From Verrucomicrobia subdivision 6 bacterium (lineage in GTDB: Bacteria; Verrucomicrobiota; Verrucomicrobiia; Methylacidiphilales; Verrucolacustridaceae): a stretch of DNA of 6,504 nucleotides. The DNA lies in NCBI GenBank assembly GCA_945866245.1, contig CAMBGW010000055.1:1-6504 (forward strand), read 5' to 3'. Numbering within the stretch: position 1 is the first letter of the stretch; each line of letters begins with the position of its first letter. Under the pieces are notes generated by a model. It was not told the origin of the DNA. It searched no databases and saw only the letters and a list, made by a program, of their open reading frames with translations. Shown here piece after piece: positions 1-6,304 of the stretch. The translations under genes were made by a program, and so were the position numbers.

Positions 1-311
1 GACTCAAGCTTCTTAAGGTACCTTTGGTAAATTTCCCCACGCTGGCTTTGAAAGTAGGGCCCATGGTCCCCTTGGATACCACCTTTTCCATCCGGACCCT
101 CATCCCAATCCAATCCTAACCAGCGCATCCCACGAAAAATGACATCCACCGCCTCCTGCGTGTTTCTGGATTGATCTGTATCCTCAACACGAAGAACAAA
201 GGTTCCTCCTAAGTGACGTGCATACAGCCAGTTAAAAAGAGCCGTTCGGGCTCCCCCAATATGGAGAAGCCCTGTTGGGGAAGGAGCGAAGCGTACCCGA
301 ACTTTGTTCAT
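1..311 (-). CDS. gltX: Glutamyl-tRNA synthetase, N-terminal part (cut by left window edge)
   Basis: Class I aminoacyl-tRNA synthetase that charges tRNA-Glu with glutamate in the cytoplasm, using ATP. Only 103 complete codons are present (my own translation), and the gene runs out of the window. Residues 7-14 read RFAPSPTG, followed by the class I signature HIGG at residues 17-20 and ARTALFNWLYAR, which is the typical bacterial GluRS start. RVEDTD at 41-46 and GPYFQSQR near 84-91 are also family landmarks of the glutamate-binding and catalytic fold. The ATG at 309-311 sits four residues before the conserved RFAPSPTG block, as expected. The start directly follows tandem TAG stops that end the open frame downstream of suhB. 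The ribosome-binding site is weak: AGAAG lies six bases before ATG, while the better GGAGG lies about 20 bases away. It is probably co-transcribed with smc and suhB. The KMSKS motif and anticodon-binding domain lie outside the window, so discriminating or non-discriminating GluRS cannot be decided. Confidence 0.96.
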   Translation of the reverse strand, partial: MNKVRVRFAPSPTGLLHIGGARTALFNWLYARHLGGTFVLRVEDTDQSRNTQEAVDVIFRGMRWLGLDWDEGPDGKGGIQGDHGPYFQSQRGEIYQRYLKKLE

Positions 312-392
312 CTACTACTTCTGCCCAAGTTCACCCTCCGCATCAATGTCGGATGACAAGGAGTGAAAACGACCGATCGACGTAGCCAGAAA

Positions 393-1151
393 TTAAACAG
401 AGTCCAATGGAATCCTACCGCTGCTGGCAATCAGGTGGATTTTGCCGCTTTGCTCACCTGGGTGCATATGAACGACTCCCCCCGCCTCCTGCACCATTAA
501 AGCCCCAGCTGCTACATCCCAAATGCTCACCCCTTGCTCGATATAAGCGTCCAGCCTACCTGAGGCTACGTAAGCCAAGTCCAGTGCGGCTGAACCCATC
601 GCCCTCAGTTTTCGGACACGACCTCCGTAGAACTGATAAAGCTCGAGACACTTATCGATCGTCTTTTTCCCTTTCGAGAAACCCAGCGCAAGAATTGCCT
701 CATCCAGTTTTGCCCTTTCAGAAACCCGAATCTTTTTATGATTACAAGTAGCTCCCCCGCCTCGGTGAACGGAAAAGAGTTCATCTCGATTCGGATCATA
801 AATGGCGCCCGCCAAAGATTGCCCATCCAGCCGACATGCAACAGAAACTGCATAGTGGGGAATTCCATAAAAAAGATTCACCGTGCCGTCAATCGGATCC
901 ACCACCCACTCATACTGACCCGGGGATGCAGACTCACCCCCTTCCTCCCCCAGAAAAGCATCTTGGGGATAAACTTGATGAATCTCTTTTCGAATTTGCT
1001 CCTGAATTCTTCGATCGAGCTCGAGCTTAATGTCGTGTTGCTCAGCAGAATCAACCTGGAGCACTTCCGATTTCGAACTCCTCAAGACAGCCCCAGCGTT
1101 TCGGGCGACCCGCTCTGCCGTCGCACGCAGCGACTCAAGACTTGGGTTCAC
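393..1151 (-). CDS. suhB: Inositol monophosphatase family protein (SuhB-like)
   Basis: Magnesium-dependent sugar-phosphate phosphatase of the IMPase/FIG superfamily, 252 residues, cytoplasmic. Metal-binding motifs are complete: LGEEGG at 67-72 (E69 the likely ligand), WVVDPIDGT at 82-90 (D85, D88) and SIWDVAAG at 209-216 (D212), followed by QEAGG. The block GSAALDLAYVASGRLDAY at 186-203 is typical of SuhB-type members. By family, the likely substrate is myo-inositol-1-phosphate or a related phosphate; in E. coli SuhB also takes part in rRNA antitermination, but that role cannot be read from this sequence. The start is GTG at 1149-1151, touching the smc TAG stop; no nearer ATG exists and the N terminus has the usual family length. 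GGAAG, five bases before GTG and inside the smc end, can serve as ribosome-binding site, so translational coupling to smc is likely. The C terminus ends soon after IASSGRIP, slightly short for the family, and the same frame stays open for 25 codons after the TAA. Substrate is uncertain; the family is not. Confidence 0.93.
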   Translation of the reverse strand: MNPSLESLRATAERVARNAGAVLRSSKSEVLQVDSAEQHDIKLELDRRIQEQIRKEIHQVYPQDAFLGEEGGESASPGQYEWVVDPIDGTVNLFYGIPHYAVSVACRLDGQSLAGAIYDPNRDELFSVHRGGGATCNHKKIRVSERAKLDEAILALGFSKGKKTIDKCLELYQFYGGRVRKLRAMGSAALDLAYVASGRLDAYIEQGVSIWDVAAGALMVQEAGGVVHMHPGEQSGKIHLIASSGRIPLDSV

Positions 1152-4100
1152 CTAGGCTTCCGCCTGAGCAAATAAAGGGGTTTCCTCATCTCGCGTTAAC
1201 TTGACCGACATCATGCGCGAAACTCCTGGCTCAGTCGCCGTTACCCCATAGAGAAGATCAGCCGACGACATGGTTCGTTTGTTATGCGTGATCACCAGGA
1301 ACTGAGACTTTTCCACAAACCTCTCAATAATTTGGACAAAGCGAACCGTATTTGACTCGTCGAGTGGGGCATCCATTTCGTCGAGAACACAAAAGGGACT
1401 GGGCTTGACCGAATAGATCGCCAAAAGCAAGGCTAAGGCAGTCATGGCCTTTTCACCCCCAGAAAGTTGTGAGATGTTCTTCGGCTGCTTCCCAGGCGGT
1501 TGGGCCTCAATATCGATGCCACCTTCCAACGCATCCTCACCCTCTGTCATTTTCACCGTTGCCCGCCCCCCGCCAAACAACTCTCCAAACAGTGTTCCAA
1601 AGCTGACCCGCACCTTGTCAAAGGTCTCCTCGAAAAGGAGCCGTGTCGTTTGATTGATTTTGCGAATGGCCTCCTCAAGTTGCGCTTTGGCCGTCGTTAA
1701 ATCCTTCTCCTCCGTTTCAAGAAACTTCAAGCGGTTCTCGAGCTCCTCATATTCCGAAATCGCCTCTGTATTCACAGGCCCCATTTCCTCCATCTTTTCT
1801 CGCAAAGCTTTGGCCTCACCCTCCATCGCACTCCACTCCTCTTCATTTTGGGGAATATTCTCCCCCTCAAACTTCGCTTCCATCAAGGGTGTAGAATATT
1901 CTCTTTGCAGTCGGTCAGCCAACGACTGGCGCTGAAAGTCGAGTTGAGAGCTTTTGACGGCAAACTCTGCCAGTCGGTCTTTCGCCTTTTCTCCTACTTG
2001 CCTCCACTTGACCACCTCAGCTTCTTTTTCAGCCACCAGAGAAACTTCCGCTTCACGGGTCTGTTTGAGCCCTGAGGTAGATGCCTCAATCGCCTTCGCG
2101 CGATCCTGAGCCATTTTTTGGGCTTCGAGGGAGGCCTGGGATTCTGCCCGGGCCCCCTCCATACGGGCACTATCAGCTCCAATTTCTTCCCTTCGTTTGG
2201 CAACAAGTTCAGCCAACTCTTTCCGCCTCGCTTCTGCGGGGTGAAGTTGGGAGGCACATGAATCTCTACGCTGCTGCTGAGCCGATCTTTCGACACGCCG
2301 CTCGGTCAACTGGTCGTTACACCGCGTCTCCTCTGCCTCCGCTTCGGCCCGGACTGTTTCGGAATCTTTTGCCTCCTGCTCTAAAGAAAGTTCAACCGCG
2401 GCATAGCGTTCCGCTTCAGCAGTTTTCTCGGAGGCGATGCGCTGATGAATCTCAATTTCCTGATGAAGGCGCCCCGACTCTTCTTTGATTCGAACTATTT
2501 CCGAACTTAGCCCGCGAACAGAAGCATCTAGCCGATCATGATCACGCCGCGCCTCATCGAGGGATTGGAGAACCTGTTTCTCATGATCTCTTGATGTAGT
2601 TAACTCCGTACGCCCTTGGGCAATTCTTTCCCGAAGATGATTTACTTGTAGCAAGATCTCGGCGTGAGCATGTTCCAGCCGAACAACCTGCTCACGGGCG
2701 ACTTCACACTCCTGTCGCCCAGGACGGGCGGCTCTAAATTTGCCGCGACGCTGCCATCCGCGTGGACTGAGCATTCTGCCGTCTTGGCAAATTATCGTAG
2801 CTTCCGGCCTTTCTCTCTGAAGCGCCTGAGCCTCTTCCCAACGGTCTACAATACAAATTCCCGCAAGAAGTCGGGGGAGCACCATCTCCCACCCCGCTCC
2901 CCCCTCAACAAAGTTCCAGGCCCCTTCGGGCCAATCGCACCTCTGAAATCCAGTACTCTGTCGAGAAAGTAGAACCGCAGAAGAAGAGCCATCTCCAGCC
3001 TCCAACACCTCAGCCATTCTTTCTATATCATCGACTAGTACCCCATCGAGCACGGGTCCCAGTGCCAATGAAATCGCTGTCTCATACCCTGGGCGAATCT
3101 TCAATGAAGGCCATATCGCCTCAACCCCACTTTGCCCCTTTTCCAACCCCATCTTGAGACACTGCTCGGCCTCACCTGCCGACCGCTCCCGCACGGCCAT
3201 CTCCCGTGAAAAAGCTACCGTCTTTTCGGCCGCCACTTCCGATAATTTTCGCTCGGCATCGACCAATTCCGATTCCGCTCTTCTAAGCTCTTCCTCCGCC
3301 AACTTAAGTCGCTCCCGAGCAGCTGGGAAAAGAGCTTCTGCTTCGCGCAGGCGACGGAGCAGCTCCACCAGTACATTTTTCTCCTTCGTCAACTCCAGCT
3401 CTTGGTTGGCCGCCGCAGCCTGAATTCGGCTTAAGGCCTCAGAGCGCTGTTGCGTAGTCAGCTCTTCTGCATGTGCCCTTGCCCTGGCCCCTTCCCCCTC
3501 GCGTCGAGCAGATTCCCGCTTCGACCGAATCAATTCCATTCTTGCGCTGGCTTCCTCTCTTTTCTTTCGGGCGTTAACCACCTGTTCTTGAGCTTGGAGA
3601 CAGATCTGCTCAGCCTGCTGATAATCGGCCGAGACTTTCTCCATCTCGGCAGTTAAAGAGCGAATCAGATCCTCTTGGGATGAACTCTGTCTTTCCGCCA
3701 AAGCAATTTCACCCCGGGCCCTTTCAATCGCTGCACCTAACTCCTCTGCCCTCTGGGACTGCATGCTGGCTCGCTCTCCACATCGCACTTCCTCAGCCTG
3801 AGCCGCGACCACATCCCGCTCCGCGTCCCGCCACGCCCTATCCGCCTCCTCCAATCGTACTCGCTGGCTTCGAACCGATTGTTCGGATGATGCCTCTGCA
3901 AGTTGAGCCCTCTCCCATTCACCTTTGGCTCCCGCCTGCGCGTTGGAAAGTTCATCAATTTGCAGTAGTAGCTGATCCCGCTGTCTTGCCGAAAGTGCGA
4001 GATCAAATCGTTTTAGCTTATCGAAGATTTCACGATGCCTCCGCGCTTTGCCTGCTTGCCGCTGAAGAGAGCCAATCTGCCTTCGCACCTCCCTTAAAAT

Positions 4101-4679
4101 ATCTGCCAGGCGCAGTAGGTTGGCCTCTGTTCCCTCCAGCTTTCGCTCCGCTTCACGCTTCTGCACTTTGAAGCGCATCACCCCTGCGGCTTCTTCAAAA
4201 ATCGCCCGTCGATCCTCCGGCTTGGAAGAAAGGATCTGATCGATCTTCCCCTGTTCCATGATCGAGTAGGCAGCACGGCCAATCCCTGTATCGAGAAAAA
4301 GTCGTTGGATATCTTTTAATCTACAATCCACTCCATTGAGTGCGTACTCTCCCACCCCATCGCGAAATACTCTGCGGGTAATTTGAACCTCATGGTAGTC
4401 GGTCCCTAGAACAGTTTCACAATCGCTGAAGGTCAGCGTCACTTCGGCCATGCCGCTCGCTTTCCGTCCTGCCGCTCCATGGAAAATACAGTCTGCCATC
4501 TCCTGCCCCCGCAACGCCTTAGCGGACTGCTCACCCAACACCCACCGGATCGAATCTAAAATGTTACTCTTTCCTGTTCCGTTCGGCCCGACAATCGCCG
4601 TAATTCCTTGGTGAAACTCTAAAACCGTTCGGTCACAAAAGGATTTAAAGCCTTCCATCTCAAGTCGCTTTAACTTCAT
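1152..4679 (-). CDS. smc: Chromosome segregation/condensation ATPase SMC
   Basis: Structural-maintenance-of-chromosomes ATPase, 1175 residues, the usual bacterial length. It forms a dimer that with ScpA and ScpB (not in this window) loops and organises chromosomal DNA. The N-terminal head starts with MEGFKSF (8-14), then Walker A GPNGTGKS (31-38, K37; Thr35 where Ser is commoner), the GEQSAKALRG segment with R57 at the R-loop arginine position of B. subtilis Smc, and FEEAAGV (about 161-167). Long Glu/Arg/Ala-rich coiled coils cover about 170-505 and 655-1000. The hinge lies at about 510-650. The C-terminal head has FGGGRA (about 1034), the ABC signature LSGGEK (1072-1077), Walker B ending in D1100 with catalytic E1101, the D-loop APLDES and H1132 of the switch. 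ATPase residues are thus intact. In the hinge, the glycine-rich turn reads PRGWQRRG (639-646), with arginines at two usual glycines. The ATG at 4677-4679 is set by the conserved MEGFKSF start; AGAAGG lies close before it. It heads a leftward unit with suhB and gltX. Confidence 0.98.
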   Translation of the reverse strand: MKLKRLEMEGFKSFCDRTVLEFHQGITAIVGPNGTGKSNILDSIRWVLGEQSAKALRGQEMADCIFHGAAGRKASGMAEVTLTFSDCETVLGTDYHEVQITRRVFRDGVGEYALNGVDCRLKDIQRLFLDTGIGRAAYSIMEQGKIDQILSSKPEDRRAIFEEAAGVMRFKVQKREAERKLEGTEANLLRLADILREVRRQIGSLQRQAGKARRHREIFDKLKRFDLALSARQRDQLLLQIDELSNAQAGAKGEWERAQLAEASSEQSVRSQRVRLEEADRAWRDAERDVVAAQAEEVRCGERASMQSQRAEELGAAIERARGEIALAERQSSSQEDLIRSLTAEMEKVSADYQQAEQICLQAQEQVVNARKKREEASARMELIRSKRESARREGEGARARAHAEELTTQQRSEALSRIQAAAANQELELTKEKNVLVELLRRLREAEALFPAARERLKLAEEELRRAESELVDAERKLSEVAAEKTVAFSREMAVRERSAGEAEQCLKMGLEKGQSGVEAIWPSLKIRPGYETAISLALGPVLDGVLVDDIERMAEVLEAGDGSSSAVLLSRQSTGFQRCDWPEGAWNFVEGGAGWEMVLPRLLAGICIVDRWEEAQALQRERPEATIICQDGRMLSPRGWQRRGKFRAARPGRQECEVAREQVVRLEHAHAEILLQVNHLRERIAQGRTELTTSRDHEKQVLQSLDEARRDHDRLDASVRGLSSEIVRIKEESGRLHQEIEIHQRIASEKTAEAERYAAVELSLEQEAKDSETVRAEAEAEETRCNDQLTERRVERSAQQQRRDSCASQLHPAEARRKELAELVAKRREEIGADSARMEGARAESQASLEAQKMAQDRAKAIEASTSGLKQTREAEVSLVAEKEAEVVKWRQVGEKAKDRLAEFAVKSSQLDFQRQSLADRLQREYSTPLMEAKFEGENIPQNEEEWSAMEGEAKALREKMEEMGPVNTEAISEYEELENRLKFLETEEKDLTTAKAQLEEAIRKINQTTRLLFEETFDKVRVSFGTLFGELFGGGRATVKMTEGEDALEGGIDIEAQPPGKQPKNISQLSGGEKAMTALALLLAIYSVKPSPFCVLDEMDAPLDESNTVRFVQIIERFVEKSQFLVITHNKRTMSSADLLYGVTATEPGVSRMMSVKLTRDEETPLFAQAEA

Positions 4680-4689
4680 TCCCTTCTAT

Positions 4690-4715
4690 GCCTAGTCGGT
4701 GAGCTTTTCTAGGCA
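4690..4715. promoter_or_regulatory. 7-bp inverted repeat just upstream of smc start
   Basis: TGCCTAG (4689-4695) and CTAGGCA (4709-4715) are exact reverse complements with a 13-base spacer. In the smc transcript, if it starts further upstream, this would form a stem whose foot ends nine bases before the ATG, next to the AGAAGG ribosome-binding site. It could be an operator or a leader hairpin that tunes smc translation. There is no U-run, so a terminator is unlikely. The repeat is seen directly; the function is inference. Confidence 0.4.
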
Positions 4716-4738
4716 AGTAAATCCAATATCTAGTGTGA

Positions 4739-4761
4739 ATACATTGTTATGTATCTACATA
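4739..4761. promoter_or_regulatory. Overlapping palindromes, candidate operator
   Basis: Two inverted repeats overlap here. TATGTA (4748-4753) and TACATA (4756-4761) are exact reverse complements around a 2-base centre. ATACAT (4739-4744) and ATGTAT (4749-4754) are exact reverse complements around a 4-base centre. TACAT therefore occurs twice on the plus strand, 16 bp apart. The site sits mid-spacer, about 60-75 bp from each start codon, a usual place for a dimeric regulator. No regulator is identified, and AT-rich DNA yields such repeats by chance fairly often. Confidence 0.4.
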
Positions 4762-4815
4762 TAGAAAATATCCCTCTTGCTAGACCCTCCGCATTTCGTC
4801 CATAAGTGAGTTTAC

Positions 4816-6231
4816 ATGACCCCTGCTGGATCTAACCCCAAGAGCAAACGGAAAGAATCCGACTCAATGGGCACGGTGGACGTCCCTGCCGACCGCTATT
4901 ACGGAGCTCAAACCGAACGCTCCTTGCACCACTTCGATATCGCCCATGATACGATGCCCACTCCGCTCATCCACGCCTTCGGTCACTTAAAACGAGCCTG
5001 CGCACTGGCGAATCAGGAGCTCGGCTTCCTCACAAAAGAAAAAGCAGATCTCATCGTCAAGGCGGCCACCGAGGTGGCTGAAGGCAAACTGGACGATCAC
5101 TTTCCGCTCCGTATTTGGCAGACCGGTAGTGGCACCCAGACAAACATGAATGTTAACGAGGTAATCTCCAACCGGGCGATTGAAATGGCTGGAGGAGTGC
5201 TGGGCTCGAAAAAGCCAGTCCATCCCAACGATGAAGTCAACATGTCCCAATCCTCCAACGACACTTTTCCCACCGCCATGCACCTGGCCGCTGTATCGGA
5301 ACTCAAAAAGACCCTTCTTCCATCTGTCCGACAACTCCGCGATGCCATCGACAAAAAATCCAAAGAGTTCAAGGATTTGATCAAAATCGGCCGGACTCAT
5401 CTGATGGATGCAGTTCCTATGACCTTGGGACAGGAGTTTTCCGGCTATGTCGCTCAACTGGATGCCGCCATGGCGCGGATCGAAGCATCCCTTCCCGAAC
5501 TTTATGAATTGGCTCTCGGTGGAACGGCAGTGGGAACCGGGCTCAATACCCATGTCCAATTCCCCGGTAAAGCGGCTGCTCACTTGGCTAAGTCCACAGG
5601 ATTCCCTTTTGTTTCAGCCAAAAACAAGTTTTACGCTCTCGCCACCCATGATCCTCTGGTGGCAGCAAGCGGAGCTCTTCGCTCTCTTTCCGTCGCCCTA
5701 ATGAAAATCGCCAATGATATCCGATGGCTCGGCTCAGGCCCAAGGGCCGGACTCGCCGAACTTCAACTCCCCGAGAACGAACCCGGCTCATCCATCATGC
5801 CCGGCAAGGTGAACCCAACCCAATCGGAGGCGATGACCATGGTTTGCGCGCAAGTGCATGGAAATGATTCAGCCATCGGATTTGCTGGCTCGCAGGGCAA
5901 CTTTGAGCTGAATGTCTTTAAGCCGGTCATCATTCATAACTTCCTGCACTCAGTTCAGCTCTTGGCTGATTCTTGCCGCTGCTTCCGTGAGTTCTGCGTG
6001 GACGGAATTAAGGCTGATGCCGCCAAGCTAAAAGACTATACCAGCCGCTCACTCATGTTGGTCACTGCCCTATCTCCGAAGATCGGCTACGACAAAGCGG
6101 CCGAAGTAGCTAAGAAGGCGCATCACGAGAATTCAACTCTGAAAGAAGCCTGTCTCGCCCTCGGATATCTCAAAGCGGATGAATTCGATAAGCTTGTCCG
6201 ACCCGAGGAAATGCTCGGTCCCAAGAGCTAA
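4816..6231 (+). CDS. fumC: Class II fumarate hydratase (fumarase C)
   Basis: Iron-independent fumarase that interconverts fumarate and L-malate in the TCA cycle; the family is a cytoplasmic homotetramer. It has 471 residues, against 467 in E. coli FumC, and key residues align with a constant offset of seven. TGSGTQ at 103-108 gives S105 and T107 (E. coli S98, T100). MSQSSNDTFPTAMH gives S146, S147 and N148. GRTHLMDA holds H195 (E. coli H188). The superfamily signature GSSIMPGKVNPTQ begins at G324, with catalytic-loop S325 and substrate-binding K331 and N333. PGKVNPTQ separates it from aspartase (usually PAKVNPV) and from argininosuccinate lyase. The N terminus KESDSMGTVDVPADRYYGAQT is typical of the family. 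The start ATG 4816-4818 leaves about ten extra residues before that block, with only a weak purine-rich AAGTGAG upstream; no other ATG before M18 competes. It stands divergent from smc and 73 bp before a DEAD-box helicase gene. No domain is missing or broken. Confidence 0.97.
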   Translation: MTPAGSNPKSKRKESDSMGTVDVPADRYYGAQTERSLHHFDIAHDTMPTPLIHAFGHLKRACALANQELGFLTKEKADLIVKAATEVAEGKLDDHFPLRIWQTGSGTQTNMNVNEVISNRAIEMAGGVLGSKKPVHPNDEVNMSQSSNDTFPTAMHLAAVSELKKTLLPSVRQLRDAIDKKSKEFKDLIKIGRTHLMDAVPMTLGQEFSGYVAQLDAAMARIEASLPELYELALGGTAVGTGLNTHVQFPGKAAAHLAKSTGFPFVSAKNKFYALATHDPLVAASGALRSLSVALMKIANDIRWLGSGPRAGLAELQLPENEPGSSIMPGKVNPTQSEAMTMVCAQVHGNDSAIGFAGSQGNFELNVFKPVIIHNFLHSVQLLADSCRCFREFCVDGIKADAAKLKDYTSRSLMLVTALSPKIGYDKAAEVAKKAHHENSTLKEACLALGYLKADEFDKLVRPEEMLGPKS

Positions 6232-6304
6232 ACTAGAAATACTCCACAATAGGACTCGGGAAATCGCTTCGTGCTTTCATCGCCGAATCCCTGCAAGCTA
6301 AGCG
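6232..6304 (+). other. Short fumC-helicase intergenic gap, no clear terminator
   Basis: This 73-bp gap has no GC-rich hairpin followed by a T-run, so I see no intrinsic terminator for fumC. The only arms nearby, GCTC (6213-6216) and GAGC (6225-6228), lie inside the fumC end and lack a T-tract. No convincing promoter or strong ribosome-binding site precedes the helicase ATG. Read-through from fumC into the helicase gene is possible but unproven. Confidence 0.4.

Larger units (their letters stand above)
4680..4815. promoter_or_regulatory. Divergent smc/fumC intergenic promoter region
   Basis: This 136-bp AT-rich spacer separates the start codons of leftward smc and rightward fumC, so it should hold promoters for both. 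By eye the sigma-70-like matches are weak. For smc, GATACA (plus-strand 4750-4755) and TAGATA (4727-4732) stand 17 bp apart. For fumC, TTGTTA (4744-4749) could be a -35 box, with only poor -10 candidates in the AT-rich run 4759-4771. Both proposed -35 boxes fall inside the central inverted repeats, which would let one bound protein affect both directions. That a promoter region lies here is well supported by layout; the exact boxes are guesses. Confidence 0.55.

Noticed and set aside
310..345. Possible 11-codon leader peptide (ATG-CGG-AGG...) overlapping the gltX start by ATGA
   Set aside because: It is very short, has no upstream ribosome-binding site, and no Glu-rich or other attenuation-type content. 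No terminator/antiterminator pair is visible.
738..1175. 145-codon plus-strand frame opposite suhB, plus the overlapping frames at 407-751 and 836-1030
   Set aside because: They are antisense to a gene with intact IMPase motifs and match no family I recognise.
3680..4171. 163-codon plus-strand open frame opposite smc, and other plus-strand frames inside smc (such as 2081-2488 and 1654-1935)
   Set aside because: They lie fully antisense to a clearly real smc gene. Their products are Pro/Ser/Leu-rich, as expected from reading coiled-coil codons backwards, with no recognisable domain or start signal.
4987..5583. 198-codon minus-strand frame opposite fumC
   Set aside because: It is a complement shadow of the fumarase frame, whose catalytic residues are all intact; the antisense product shows no family motif.
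6213..6228. GCTC/GAGC inverted arms at the fumC end as a terminator
   Set aside because: A four-base stem with a loop of eight and no following T-run; too weak for an intrinsic terminator.
4816..6231. Aspartase or argininosuccinate lyase instead of fumarase
   Set aside because: The signature continues PGKVNPTQ as in fumarase C, and all active-site positions align with E. coli FumC at a constant offset.
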